This document shows positions 23,391-35,403 of a DNA stretch of 64,000 nt, one piece after another. The DNA is taken from contig JAYKYS010000001.1 of assembly GCA_036924285.1 (NCBI GenBank), positions 33,355,501 to 33,419,500 of the forward strand, read 5' to 3'. The DNA comes from Asterella californica (lineage: Eukaryota > Streptophyta > Marchantiopsida > Marchantiales > Aytoniaceae). The notes under the pieces are model-generated. The model was not told the origin of the DNA. It saw nothing but the letters and a program-made list of their open reading frames with translations, and did not search any database. Within the stretch, counting starts at the first letter, position 1, and every line of letters starts with the position of its first letter. Both the position numbers and the translations under genes were made by a program.

Positions 23391-24666
23391 TATGCTAGTA
23401 GGCAGATGGTTCAAGCAGAGAAGAATTACTCCGTGACTAAACGAGAAGGATTAGCGGTGATCTTTGGATTGAAGAAATTTCGACACTACTTGCTAGGAGG
23501 GAAATTTTCCATAGTCACAGATCACAAGGCTTTAAAGTATATCTTTGATAAGCCTAATGCCGAAGGTCGTATTGCTCGTTGGAAGATACTTCTACCAAAA
23601 TACGATTATGTGATCGAAGATAGACCAGGGAAAAAGCATGCGAATGCTGATCTTTTGTCAAGGGCTTATGATGATGAGGGAGAAGAACCGTTTGATGATT
23701 CATTTTCAGACGAGCATCTGATGACCATCACAAGCATTGAGGAGATACCGGATGAGTACAAGGAAATATGGAGTTTCCTTGCATATGACTCTTTTTCAGA
23801 AGGTATGCATACCCGAGAACGTAACGCGTTGATCAAGAGATGCAACCCTTACACCATGGTGGAAGGAATTCTATTTCATCAAGGAGCAGATGGGTTACTA
23901 AGGAGAGCAGTTGGTCAGAAGGAGGCGTTCAAGCTGATGCACGAGTTTCACGATGGCACTGTTTGCGGAGGTCACTTTGCTGGTAAGATAACAGCTTTCA
24001 AGATTTTGGATGCGGGTTATCAATGGAGAGAGATTTTCAAAAAGTGTTTAGACTATTGCAAAACTTGCGACGTATGTCAAGCATTTGCTTTGAAGTCTAC
24101 TAGAACACTTCCGTTAAGATCAATTTCAATATTAGGACCATTTGAGAAGTGGGGTATTGACTTTGTAGGTCTTCTTAATAAGACACCTCGAGGCAATAGA
24201 TACATTGTAGTCGCCACTGACTATTGTATCAAGTGGGTAGAGGCTAGACCTTTGAGGGAAACTAATGAAACAGAAGTCGGTAGATTTCTAGGAGAGAGGA
24301 TCATCACCAGATTTGGATGTCCGTTAGAGTTGGTCTCAGATAGAGGAGGAGAGTTTGTAGGGAGCATGACTACTGCTATGCTACAACACTTTTTATCAAG
24401 TCACGAGTAACGACCTCATACAAACTAAATGCTAATGGTCTTGCGGAGAAGATCAATCTTACACTCTGTATGATGCTCGCCAAAGATGCTGATGTTGAGA
24501 CTGCGAAACATACTTGGGATAAGAGGCTACATGCCATCTTATGGGAGTATCGAACGACAACAAAGACTTCTACTGGGTACTCCTTATTTCGACTGATTTA
24601 TGGAGTGGAGTCCAAGTTGCCCATCCAATTCGAATTGGATACTTTTCAAACTATTCAACGAAAGTT
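23391..24666 (+). other. Inverted segment within element G (RNase H to integrase)
   Basis: Open plus-strand frame 23406-24410 and its continuation to about 24664 encode RNase H (KKFRHYLLGGKFSIVTDHKA) and integrase (HHCC finger, GIDFVG, VSDRGGEF), colinear with 39.77-41.04 kb of F. Flanking G sequence is on the minus strand. The left junction joins CTTCTCCTCT to GCTTATGCTAG. The right junction joins GAAAGTTTAAC to TATAGGATGATC. Relative to F about 10 bases are missing at one junction. Confidence 0.92.
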
Positions 24667-27600
24667 TAACTATAGGATGATCATGCCCATCTCCATCTAA
24701 TTGACTTAATGTACATCCGATTGCTACATTGGAGGCATCCGTATACAGAATAAATGCTTTACTCCACTCAGGTTTAGCAAGTATAAGAGTTGTCACCAAT
24801 GCCTTTTTCAGCTCCTCAAATGCTTCCTTTGCCTTCTGATCATGCACTATCAAGTCAAAATCAACTCCCTTCTTCATGTACATAGTCAAAGCTATTGCTT
24901 TGTTTGAGAAGGAAAAGAAACCTACGATAATATCCAACCATGCCAAGAAACTGCCTCAACTTTGTCAAGTTGATCGGAAATGGAAGATCCACAATCTTCT
25001 TCACCTTCTCAGGATCTATCGCAATCTCGTTCTTAGAAATGATGTGCCCTAACAGCAGACCTTCTTCACAACCAAAGATGCACTTCTCTAGATTTAGAGA
25101 AGCGTTGGCTCGCTCCAACCGCTGCAAAACTTTGATCACATGATCAAAGTGGTCCTCCTTTTTTCCGTACACACAGAAATCATCAATGAAATCACGAACA
25201 AACTTCTCTATGAATGGTTCAAACACCTTGTTCATGAACCTCTGAAACGTGGCTGGAGCATTACACAGTCCAAATGGCATCACTCGAAATGCAAATGTTC
25301 CCCAAAGAGTAGTGAAAGTAGTCAACTGTTGGTACACATGTGCTATCTTGATCTGGTTATACCCACTATAACCATCACCAAAGCTGTACCACTCATGACC
25401 AGCAACTTCTTTCAAAATCTCATCTATAAATGATAGAGGATAATAATCCTTCTTGGTAACTGCATTCAACTTCTTATAGTCTATGCACACTCGCAGCTTA
25501 CCATTCTTCTTCTTGACAATCACAATGAGTGAAACCCATTCTGAGTTCTCCACCTCCTAGATGAAACTCGCCTCCTTCAACTTGTCTATCTCCTCCTTGA
25601 CCATCATTGCTGTTGTAGGATTGATCTTTCTCTGCTTTTGTCAATTTGATCTTACGTTCTCCTCCAATTCGATTCGATGAGTCTCGAGAGTCACCTCCTT
25701 CAAATCCTTGTAGCTGAAAGCAAACACATGAATATATTTTGGAAATATATCTAAGAATATATTTTTCTCCTCTTGAGTGACATTGATACCAAACTTCAGG
25801 GTAGAGAGTCTTCTCACAATCTCTACCTCACTCAACTCTTTTTTGTCAGGATCTTTCTCCATTGCTGGTCGAGGCAACAAGTCAATAGCACTAAGCTGAT
25901 GTAATGATTCATCTCGATCAAATCCTTCGTCCTCAGACGAGGATTCTTGATCGTAAGAATCTCCTGTATCTACTTCTGAGACACTTTGATCATCCTCCGT
26001 ATCAGATTCCCAGTAGGCACTAGTGGGTCTATCGGAGTCAGAAGTCACAACTCCAACACCCAAGAGAGGTACTATCACTCTATGATCTCTAGGTCCAGTC
26101 CGTAAGTATCCCTTGTGTCACCTATCAGTGGTGCGCACAGCTCTCAACCAAGGCCTACCTAGGAGCAAATCATAACTAGAGTCCTTTAACACTTGAAAGG
26201 ACATCAATGTTTTAAACTCTCATCACAAACACGACCACCTTCTCTAACACACCAAGAGGTCTTACCCGTTGCTTGTTAGCCATCCCCACGACAATGCTAG
26301 CCGGACGAGTTGGTTCCATCTCCAACTTCTTCATCAACCTCTCTGATATGACATTTACAGCCGACCCTCCATCCATCAATACGTCAGAGACGTAGTGACT
26401 GTTCAATCGGACTTCAATTTTTGAAGCCCTAGTGCATACCTCTGAAGCATGCACATCCACCACATCAACTCCCACAGACTTCGATGTCTTGCTCTTGGTT
26501 TCTTCTTCTTGCTTCTCTTAGAACTCAGTCCTCCTCTGAGTTCCCTTCGTAAGCTGGGATTAAGTGCGATCAGTTGCCCAACAGTGATGTTGACTTTTTG
26601 AGCACCCACATCTTCAACCACATCATATCTCGCTTGGGAAGATGAAATGGTGAAATCCGCCATCCCCAACTTCCTTCTTGGTTCCCTTGGTGTACTCGAA
26701 ACATTACTCGAACGAGTACTTCTACTTGCTGACTCTTCCATGAAAATCGGTTCATCAGAAAATCGAGTTCTTTTCCTTTCTTGAGCTAAAAGCTCCACCG
26801 ATGCATGAGAAGAGTTTGAACTCTCTTCTTTCTCGTAGATGGGATCTCGCACGACATCGATAGTAGCCACCCCCGTGTCTCGTCTTTGTGATGGATTTCC
26901 TCCACCCACATTCATTCTGATAGCTTCTGCACCTCTTGCTCCGTTGTTAGGACAATTTCGCTAGAAATGAGAACCTCCACACGTCCAACAAGTGATTCCT
27001 CCAAAGTTACCTTGGTTGCCTCCAAAGTTACCTTGATTCCCTCGGTTGAGATTGTTGTCGTAACCTCTTTGACCTCCTCGTCCACCTTTGTTCCTCCATT
27101 CTCGTAACTGCACCACGTTTATCTTGAGATCCGCAAGAGTATCGGTGATGCTCTTCAGCTCGACATGGAAATCAGAGGTGGCAGTAGACATCGCTGTAGG
27201 GACAAATGGTCTTGGCACCACCGTTGGAGTAGGAGCTGACGTTGAAGCGATCACCAATTGTGATGGTGCAGATGCTATCGTTGTGGTTAAACCAAGAGTC
27301 GGAGTCGACACCAGAGCGGCATGATGAGGTTGGATGATATCCCTTTCATCCAAACTCTCTTCCATATTTGTCACGATCTTCATGGCATCCGCTGGTTGCT
27401 GGCTTCTCGTATCTCACTTGGGTTCGAATTGAAGGTTTCAATCCTCCCACCAAGTTCTTGATCAACACTACTCCAATCTCCGTCATCGTTAGCTCCACGT
27501 TGTCTCCACTCTTCCGTAAGACCGTTCGAAACTGTTGCTCCAACTTATCCACCCTTTCGACATACTGCCAAACTTTCTCGTCGTCCCGTTGCTCAAATGA

Positions 27601-28094
27601 GTAAGCTCCACCCTGAGCTTCTCATAACTCTCTTCTGGAAGAAATTCTTCAATGAGTGCATTACTCAAAGTCTCCCATGTGTCCTCAACTGCACCAGGTG
27701 TCTTGCTCTTCACTCGATCTTCATACCACGTAAGAGCAAAATCTTCTAAAAACTCTAGCAGTAACAACACCCATTCTTCTTTCCTTCTCACGTTGTTTCC
27801 GATGCAACCCCTTTTGAAGTCTCGTACAAATGGTTCTACATCTTCATTGTCCTTTCCATGAAACACTGGTAACTTCCCCATCTTGTAACTACTCTTTCTA
27901 CCCTTCTAATTTTCGTGCAATAACTACTCGCTAAAAGAGTACGAACATCACCAATTTCATTCGCGAATAATCTACCATAGGTAAAATAAAAAGAAATAGT
28001 TGTAACAACACCTCTTGTGCCATCTCTTCTCCCAAGGTAATCATGAGTCTGAGTCGCATCACCGTCTTCTCTACCATCCGAATGACGATCTCCA

Positions 28095-28586
28095 TCACAA
28101 CTCAGCCGAGTCTTCTTTTGAAGTCGATAACTTCTCCGTCTCAGCTCTTTGAGTCTCGTCCAACTTCTCGACTACTGACGCAAGTAGGGCGGCCACATCG
28201 ACGCACTTGTGTCCTCTTGATAGATCACCCACTCCACAACTTGGACAAGGACCTTCTCCTAGAAGATGAATTGGCGTTGGTGACGATGGATCCACTCGAA
28301 GACTTAAATCAGTAAACTCCCGCTTCTCTTTAGCTCTCTCGGTTCCGATTCTAGTTGGACAATTCACTACTTTATGTCCCAACCCTCTACAGAAATAACA
28401 CCACAAGTCGATTTCTACTCTTCTCCTCGGAGATTCTACTTGAGGTTTTGTACTAGGGTTTTCAAACTCAACGATAACCTCTTTCGAGCTCTCTCCGACG
28501 CTTACTATGACATCTAAACCTTGAGGAAGGTTTCTAAGTCTAACTTTCCAATCTTTCAAACTTTCACTCATGTTGCACCTTCTCAA
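28095..28586 (-). CDS. Accessory zinc-motif ORF of element G (163 codons)
   Basis: Open from ATG to stop and almost identical to the 163-codon ORF of F (35845-36336). Features are W-K-V-R-L-R-N-L-P-Q-G near residue 13, the knuckle CYFCRGLGHKVVNC near 61-74 (CX2CX4HX4C) and CPSCGVGDLSRGHKC near 119-133 (CX2CX8HXC). It stays open although gag-pol of the same copy is badly broken. Function is unknown; RNA or DNA binding is inferred from the two zinc motifs. Confidence 0.75.
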   Translation of the reverse strand: MRRCNMSESLKDWKVRLRNLPQGLDVIVSVGESSKEVIVEFENPSTKPQVESPRRRVEIDLWCYFCRGLGHKVVNCPTRIGTERAKEKREFTDLSLRVDPSSPTPIHLLGEGPCPSCGVGDLSRGHKCVDVAALLASVVEKLDETQRAETEKLSTSKEDSAEL

Positions 28587-28709
28587 CCATTAAGTGGACA
28601 AAATATCTTTGAGGAAAATAACTCTACATCACTTTCTTAACTCTTTCGAGCTTTATACTAAAAATCGTGTATTATACATGCTATACACGAAATAAAATCC
28701 AATCTAAAA

Positions 28710-29027
28710 TTAAGAGTCCATGATAATATCCTCATGACCATCGTCTGTACTGATCCTAGCAGACATCTTAAAGTCACTCTTGTAAAGATCACACTCTACT
28801 TCACCAGGAGCATTTGTGGCCTCCACAGTGAATGATGCTTTGAATTCAATCTTCTTCGCATCTGCGCCGATGCTCGCAGAAGCTTCTTGATATAGAGCAA
28901 AAAGGGCACCCCAACTGCAATAGATGTTTGATCGCAACGCCTCTATACTTAACTTTGGCTTTTCCGTCTCCGTTCTAACTCCCAAACATCTCTTCTTCAA
29001 CCTCGGCACTCGAACTGGATTCCTCAT
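28710..29027 (-). CDS. Small accessory ORF of element G (105 codons)
   Basis: Same length as the F counterpart at 35404-35721 and alignable without gaps, but about 30 of 105 residues differ, far more than in the neighbouring zinc-motif ORF. Shared blocks include GVRTETEKPKLSI, WGALF, EFKASFT and EATNAPGE. There is a basic N-terminus (about 1-20) and an acidic C-terminus, and no membrane segment or known domain that I recognise. Confidence 0.6.
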   Translation of the reverse strand: MRNPVRVPRLKKRCLGVRTETEKPKLSIEALRSNIYCSWGALFALYQEASASIGADAKKIEFKASFTVEATNAPGEVECDLYKSDFKMSARISTDDGHEDIIMDS

Positions 29028-29099
29028 GAAGTATCTTCAAGACCTCCTTGTATGTCGAACCGTATATCTCTTAATCGGTAAGAGATCTCTCCAAGATTT

Positions 29100-29660
29100 T
29101 TGTGATCTCCAGTAGCTCAACCTCCAAGCTACTAACTAATGAAGTTTCAATAGAAAATTCTTTAATCAAAAGAGATGATGCTGACTGTACAAATTTTCAG
29201 AGAACTGAAATTTGTATATTTTCACTTCTCTCATGGCTTTCAACCCCCTCAACTTTGAAAATTCATGGATCTCTCTCTATACGACCTTTTCTCCTGATTT
29301 CTGTTGTCCTAGATAGCTTATCAGCCAATCTAAAACAGTGGAAAGTTTCGCAGGAAAATAAAATTCACAGAAAATCTGACAATGACTGTAAACTTTTTCC
29401 AGAGAACAGAATTTCTCAACTCTCGCGAATAGACCCCCTCAACTTTGAAAATTCATTGCTCCCTCTCTAGACCACCTTTTCCTATGATTTCTTTTGTCGT
29501 AGATAGGTTATCAGCCAAGCTACAGTCTTGGAAAATTTCACTAGAAAATAAAATTCCAGAAAATCTGACAATGACTGTAAAAATTTTCCAGAGAGCATAA
29601 ATCCTCAAACTCGGAAATATTTCTCCTCTAATAACTTCTCTCTCCTCCTTTCTCTACAAC
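29100..29660 (-). repeat. Leader repeats of element G (about 195 bp spacing)
   Basis: GACTGTA followed by an A/T-rich stretch and CAGAGA recurs at 29183, 29384 and 29573 (spacings 201 and 189). Each unit also carries CCCCCTCAACTTTGAAAATTC and TTTCNTAGAAAATAAAATTC-like stretches. The same repeats occur in the leader of F. Confidence 0.8.
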
Positions 29661-29893
29661 TCTTGTTTCATCCCCTTTCAACTCTCCTCAAACTCTTTCT
29701 AAGTGAACAAGATGTAAAGAATAACTTCGAATGCGTCATAGATCACTACGAGATATACAAAAGGTTCTAATGTTGCTAACATCGCGTTAGCTCTCTCTCC
29801 TCCCAACGTTCTCTCCATGTGTTCTCTCATGATCTCTTTTTGTCGAATATAGAACTGAACTCTAAACATCTTTCAATGATCTCTTCAAGTGAG

Positions 29894-29911
29894 GTCCCGG
29901 TAACGGAACCA
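29894..29911 (-). other. Primer-binding site of element G, tRNA-Glu type
   Basis: On the minus strand this is TGGTTCCGTTACCGGGAC, four bases inside the LTR. It differs from D and F by one base (GTTACC for GTTGCC). Confidence 0.7.
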
Positions 29912-29915
29912 AAAA

Positions 29916-30830
29916 TGTAAACCCTCCACGATCTCATCAATCAACTACTCCCCCGATCTCTCAACCCCCACGATCGTCATCGATGAATCTGCAAATGTCA
30001 GACCTGTCTTTCACTCAGGGGTCACCTCTGATGGCTTTGATGGAAGCACATCATGAATCTTGAAGAGAAAAATGCTAAGTTCACTCATTCATACACCCAC
30101 AAACTTATCAACTAAAAATCTCCATAAACTCATCAACTAAAATCCTCCATTCTAACGACGTCTCTCAAGTTCTCACATGCTAAAAATATCTCACACTCTC
30201 TATATTACTCAAGTTTTCATTACGACGATGTGAAAACAAGGACGAGGAGCTCTTCTCTACTCCTCTATTTATACATTCTAGGTTTTTACTTTGGTATCCT
30301 CCGGTAATTCAGCCGTAACTACTTTTACCGGGTTTTACTAAGATATTACTTAAGATAAAAGCATTAATCACATGGGCTTTTTACCTTTTCATATGGACTT
30401 ATTCCTTCAAAGTCAACAACTTCTAGAAGGATTCTGAAATATTTTCAAGGAATCTCAAATTTCCACCCCCCTTCTACACTAGGACTCACTAAAAAGGAAA
30501 CATGTGGAATCTCTTCTCGTTTTTAATGCCCACAAAGTCCACAACTTTAATCCAACCACTAATATCAAGTCAAAAAAGAGATAAAGGATACTTTCCACCT
30601 CCTTTCTACCTTTTAGACAAGATGACAAGATAGTAGTGCTCACTCTTTAAGAAATATCTGAATTCTGCCAAAAGTACAGCTAAGTTTAACCATAACTAAC
30701 TTTAGCTAGTCATGACTAACTTTATACCTCCTTAAAGTACTTGGGCAGCAAATAAACATTCTCAACACCTAGTTATAACTAAATATCTTACTAATAGACA
30801 AACTTCCTATGTGTAACATATGTCGTTACA
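29916..30830 (-). repeat. 5' LTR of element G
   Basis: 915 bp, partner of 20055-20970, with the TATAAATAG motif on the coding strand at 30265-30273. It is flanked on the outside by the target duplication GTAC (30831-30834). Confidence 0.93.
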
Positions 30831-33600
30831 GTACTACATCCTTATACATATCCTTCCATCAATACTTCTCCTTCATCTTGGCAAATGTAGCCCAAACTCC
30901 TCTATGACTGGCCCATAGACTCTCATGAAACTCCTTGATCAGCTGCTGTTGCAATTCCAAGGCACATACCACCCGCTGTGGTACACCTCCTTGTAGCTTA
31001 AGGCGCTTCCATAGATGTCCTCCATATAAAAAGCTATTCTACGGATCCTCTTAAAATCTGCATCAGACTAGCCTTTTTGTCTTTCCAATGAACTCAAATA
31101 GTGTCCAAGATCCAACTACTCGCCATCATACATAGTTTCTTCAAATAACTCCAATGGAGCTGCAAAACAACTTCTATCCTTTCTAGCAAGAACACTAGAA
31201 TAGAACTTTGTTCCCACATCCTCCTGGTCATCTATCATGTCCTTCTCACCGTAATACCTAGCCCTTGATAACATATCTGTCACAGGATTATCTTTTCCTG
31301 CAATATGTCTAAACTTTGGGTTCAAGGACTTGATATATGCTATTCACCTCAACATAGCAATATCTGGAGTTGTACAGCTAGAGATCATTCCCAAGAGAGG
31401 TAAACAATTTGTCTCCATAACCACAGGTGCTCTTATCAAGTATTCCTTGTCATTCTTCATCGTATAACTACTCCCCATAGCTCTCGCTTGACCTGACGTG
31501 AACTTAATATCTTAGCACCAAAACGCACCACATATCTATTTCCATCGTCATCGTCTTGTCCTACAGCCCATCCAATGCCAATAGGACTAGTATCAACAGT
31601 AAAAATAACAGATCTGCCCAACTCATATGTTACCTTATGTGGAGTTGGTGGTGAAGCCAAAAGATCCTTCAACTTCCTCATAGACTCGCTTTGCTCCTCT
31701 TGCCACTGAAATCTTTTGCCCTTCCTCAGCAACTTGTACAACGGATCTGCTACATGGGCAAAGTGTGGAGTCCATATATGATAAAACACACATGCACCTA
31801 GAAACCTTCTCACCTCAGTAATTGACCCACATGTCTCTTTTATCTTTCGAATGGCATCAACCTTGTTTGGACAAGGTTTCCGACCATAAGATCCACATAG
31901 GTGCCCCACAATTAACACCTCTTGTTCTCCAAATACAGACTTTGCTCCTGATAAAGTCAAATGACATACAGTCGACTCAATATCTTATCGCAGTCAACTA
32001 TATGGTCTACAACAAACTTACTGCACCTTCTCTGATCTTTTACCTCATTCTTCTTCTCCTCAGCACACCCTTTGATGGACACATCATCAAAGAATGGCAT
32101 AGTTTTTTCAAGAATGAAATCCCTCAAAACTTTGTTCATGTCATTCATCATATGTGCTACAGAATTGGTAGCACCTTGTGGCAAGGTGCACATCCTTAGT
32201 AATCCCAAAGGTGTCCTCATTGTAGTCAAGTCTCTACTCTCGAAGGATAACTGAAACTGATCATATCTTGAATATAAGTCTCTCATTGAATAGATAGCAC
32301 GATCAGCAAAAGCCTCTGCAAACTCGTCTACAATAGGTCCTATACCCATATTCCTGATAGTCACCTTGTTAACTGGCTGCATATCTTGAATGAATCTCAA
32401 AGCTCAACTCTTCTTCGGAACAGTAAACCATCTGCTAGAGTAGGGAGCTATAGATGGTTCCAAGATACCCATCCTAATCCTCTCATTGAGCAAGTCTATC
32501 AGTTTTGGTAGATGAGCTCTAGGTACAAGGATAGGACATAGATTCCAAAGCACATGCGGTATAGTAAAGATTACCATAGGTGCAACTACACTTGGATCTA
32601 CACATCTTACTTCATGGTGACTCAAACGCAAACGCCTTACCATACCTAGATAGCATCTCCCTGAAGCTCTTCTTCTCTTGCTCAGTAAGAAATCCATCAC
32701 CTCCAATCCTCAGCTCCTTCAGTGTTGTTTCTGTGAATTGGTGTCCAATTCTTCTCGGTCCTCTGAGCGTCGGTTCTCGTGCAGTTTGCTCCATCTTCTG
32801 ATCGTAGTCGAGTGGTAAAAACAAAGCCACTGGTTTGACTTTCTTCGCCACTGACTTGTACTTGGTCTCCACATACACTTCTTGTCGGTCTATGAACGTA
32901 TCAATTACATCATAAAGCTCCTTGGAGCTCACTCTCATCACTCTATCTACATCATCTATAGAACTTTCTACTATAGATTTCAACTCCATTATAGTATCTA
33001 CGAAATACTGTTCTTCAAACACTCCAGATATGTAATCATCTCCGGCTAACTCTCCACTATCCCACAAAGACTGTTGTACATACTTCACATGTTACCTCTC
33101 AAACCTCTTCAGATTCTCAACCTTCCTATAACACACTGATCCACATGACGTTAGTCCTAAGAAGCTAGTGGATAAAGCTTCCTGCTCTACTAGATCAGAC
33201 GAGAATCCTATCTCTACTGTACCGTTGAAGTCTCGCTCTTCAATGGTACTATGTCAAAACCTCTAGACTCTCTAAACTCCTGAGTAATCTTAGGTAGTGG
33301 ACGGTCCCTCAAGCTATCGTGATTTCTCTCATGTTCTGCAACAATGGTCAAAAACTGAACAGCTCTTTTGCCATCTTTACTACGTATCCTAGCATAGGCT
33401 GAACCATCATCCATAACTCGTGTCTCCATTCTAACAACAGTAATGTAAAGCTGCCCTAGAATGATAGGATAGGTTGACATGTCTTGTACAAAGAAAGTCT
33501 GAACATCACTGATGTCACCCACAGTTACCTTGATGTTGAGACAAGCACCATAGAGTTCTCCCCTCTGGTTTTTGGCAGCACGGATAAGCCATCCATGGTC
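30831..33600 (-). pseudogene. Protease end, RT, RNase H and integrase zinc finger of element C
   Basis: Minus-strand order: protease tail 33600-33214 (FVQDMSTYPIILGQLYI), pol N-terminal region 33200-32612, reverse transcriptase 32706-31960 (box FFDD in MPFFDDVSIKG, with Asp-Asp retained), RNase H 31960-31116 (VIFTVDTSPIGIGWAVG; RHIAGKDN), and zinc finger region 31110-30831. As in B and E, pol lies in the -1 frame relative to the protease frame. Stops include TGA at 31344-31346 and at 30859-30861, both where E has Trp, and a TAA near 33090. There are frameshifts around 32615 and 31455. Confidence 0.88.
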
Positions 33601-34515
33601 TGTAACGACCTATGTTACACATAGGAAGTTTGTCAATTAGTAAGGTGTTTAGTTATAACTAAGGGTTGAGAATGTTTATTTGCTGCCAAAGTACTTTTAG
33701 GAGGTATCAAGTTAGTCATGACTAGCTAAAAGTTAGTTATGGTTAAACTTAGCTGTACTTTTGGCAGAATTCAGATATTTGCTAAAGAGTGAGCACTACT
33801 ATCTTGTCATCTTGTCTAAAAGGTAGAAAGGAGGTGGAAAGTATCTCTTATCTCCTTTTTGACTTGATATTAGTGGTTGGATTAAAGTTGTGGACTTTGT
33901 GGGCATTAAAAACAAGAAGAGATTCCACATGTTTCCTTTTTAGTGGGTCCTAGTGTAGAGGGGGGGTGGAAATTCGAGATTCCTTGAGAATATTCCAGAA
34001 TCCTTCTAGAAGTTGTTGACTTTGAAGGAATAAGCCCATGTGAAAAGGTAAAAAGCCCATGTGATCAATGCTTTTACCTTAAGTAATATCTTAGTAAAAC
34101 CCGGTAAAAGTAGTTACGGCTGAGTTACCGAGGGTACCAAAGTAAAAACCTAGAATGTATAAATAGAGGAGTAGAGAAGAGCTCCTCATCCTTGTTTTCA
34201 CATTGTCGTAATGACAACTTGAGTAATATAGAGAGTGTGGGACATTTTTAGCATGTGAGAACTTGAGAGACGTCGTTAGAATGGAGGATTTTAGTGGATG
34301 AGATTATGGAGATTTTAGTTGATAAGTTTGTGGGTGTATGAATGAGAGTGAACTTAGCATTTTTCCCTTCAAGATTCATGGTGTGCTTCCATCAAAGCCA
34401 TCAGAGGTGACCCCTGAGTGAGAGACAGGCCCGACAGTTGCAGATTCGTGGATGACGATCGTGGAGGTTAAGAGATCGGGGGGTAGTTGATCGTTAGGAC
34501 CGCGGAGGGTTTACA
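33601..34515 (+). repeat. 5' LTR of element F
   Basis: Starts TGTAACGACC and ends GGGTTTACA. It matches 41450-42364 with no difference that I could find by reading both. Confidence 0.96.
34158..34166 (+). promoter_or_regulatory. TATA box of the F LTR
   Basis: TATAAATAG, about 350 bases before the LTR end, conserved in both LTRs of G. Transcription is expected to start a few tens of bases downstream, around GAGCTCCTCATCC. Confidence 0.6.
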
Positions 34516-34519
34516 TTTT

Positions 34520-34537
34520 TGGTTCCGTTGCCGGGAC
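34520..34537 (+). other. Primer-binding site of element F, tRNA-Glu type
   Basis: TGGTTCCGTTGCCGGGAC, four bases after the LTR and identical to that of D. Its complement ends CGGAACCA, which fits a plant tRNA-Glu 3' end. Confidence 0.72.
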
Positions 34538-34827
34538 CTCACTTGAAGGGATCGTTGAACGATGTTTAGAGTTCAGTTCTATATTCGACAAAAGGAGATT
34601 ATGAGAGAGCACATGGAGAGAACGTTGGGAGGAGAGAGAGCTAACGCGATGTTAACAACGTTAGAACCTTTCGTGTATCCCGTAGTGATATATGACGCGT
34701 TCGAAGTCATTCTTTACATCTTGTTCACTTAGAAAGGGTTTGAGGAGAGTTGAAAGAAGGTGCAACAAGAGTTGTAGAGAAAGGAGGAGAGAAAAGTTAT
34801 TAGAGGAGAGAAATTTGTGAGTTTAGA

Positions 34828-35260
34828 AATTCTGCTCTCTGGAAAATTTGTACAGTCGCTGTCAACTTTTCTGTGAATTTTATTTTCCTGTGAAACTTTC
34901 CAGTGTTTTAGATTGGCTGATAACCTATATAAGACAAAAGAAATCATAGGAAAAGGTGGTCTAGAGAGGGAGCAATGATTTTTCAAAATTGAGGGGGTCT
35001 ATTCGTGAGAGTTGAGGAATTCTGTTCTCTGGAAAAAGTTTACAGTCAGTGTCAGATTTTCTGTGAATTTTATTTTCCTGAGAAACTTTCCAGTGTTTTA
35101 GAGTGGCTGATAAGCTATCCAGGACAAAAGAAATCATGAGAAGATGAGGTCTGAAGAGGGAGAAAGGATTTTTCAAAGTGGAGGGGGTTGACAACCATGA
35201 GGGAAGTGAAAATATACAAATTTCAGTTCTCTGAAAATTTGTACAGTCATCACCATCTCT
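34828..35260 (+). repeat. Leader repeats of element F (about 190-200 bp spacing)
   Basis: AATTCTG(C/T)TCTCTGGAAAA starts at 34828 and 35018, with a shorter diverged copy near 35217. Each full unit includes TTTTCTGTGAATTTTATTTTC, a TAAAACACTGG-complement stretch and GAGGGGGT near its end. The array fills the 5' leader between the primer site and the first ORF, and is conserved in G. Confidence 0.8.
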
Positions 35261-35403
35261 TCTGATTAGGGAAGTTTCTGTTGAAACTTCATGATTTAGT
35301 AGCTTGGAGGTTGAGCTACTGGAGACCACAAAAGTCTTGGAGAGATCTCTTACCAACTAAGAGAGATACGTTTCGGCATACAAGGAGGTCTTGAAGATAC
35401 GTC

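Larger units (their letters stand above)
20983..27881 (-). pseudogene. gag-pol of element G, heavily broken and rearranged
   Basis: Homologous end to end with the 1628-codon protein of F. The minus-strand pieces are gag 27881-26961, protease region 26915-26212 (the Asp-Gly-Gly motif reads VLMDGGSAVNVIS near 26370), linker 26078-25641, reverse transcriptase 25553-24861 (FIDDF retained) and RNase H start 24946-24671. The rest of RNase H and most of integrase lie on the plus strand (23406-24700) because of an inversion. The integrase C-terminus is at 23390-23295 and 21270-20983, on either side of insert I. There are several frameshifts in gag, for example near 27390 and 27575. The copy cannot encode a working polyprotein. 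Confidence 0.9.
20055..30830 (-). mobile_element. Element G: older relative of F, with internal inversion and nested insert
   Basis: LTRs at 20055-20970 and 29916-30830 are flanked by GTAC at 20051-20054 and 30831-30834. The minus-strand order is 5' LTR, primer site, leader, 105-codon ORF, 163-codon ORF, gag, protease, RT, RNase H, integrase, 3' LTR. The LTR pair differs at many scattered sites, roughly 2 percent by eye, so G is older than D and F. It is interrupted by insert I at 21271-23290, and 23391-24666 is inverted. Confidence 0.92.
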
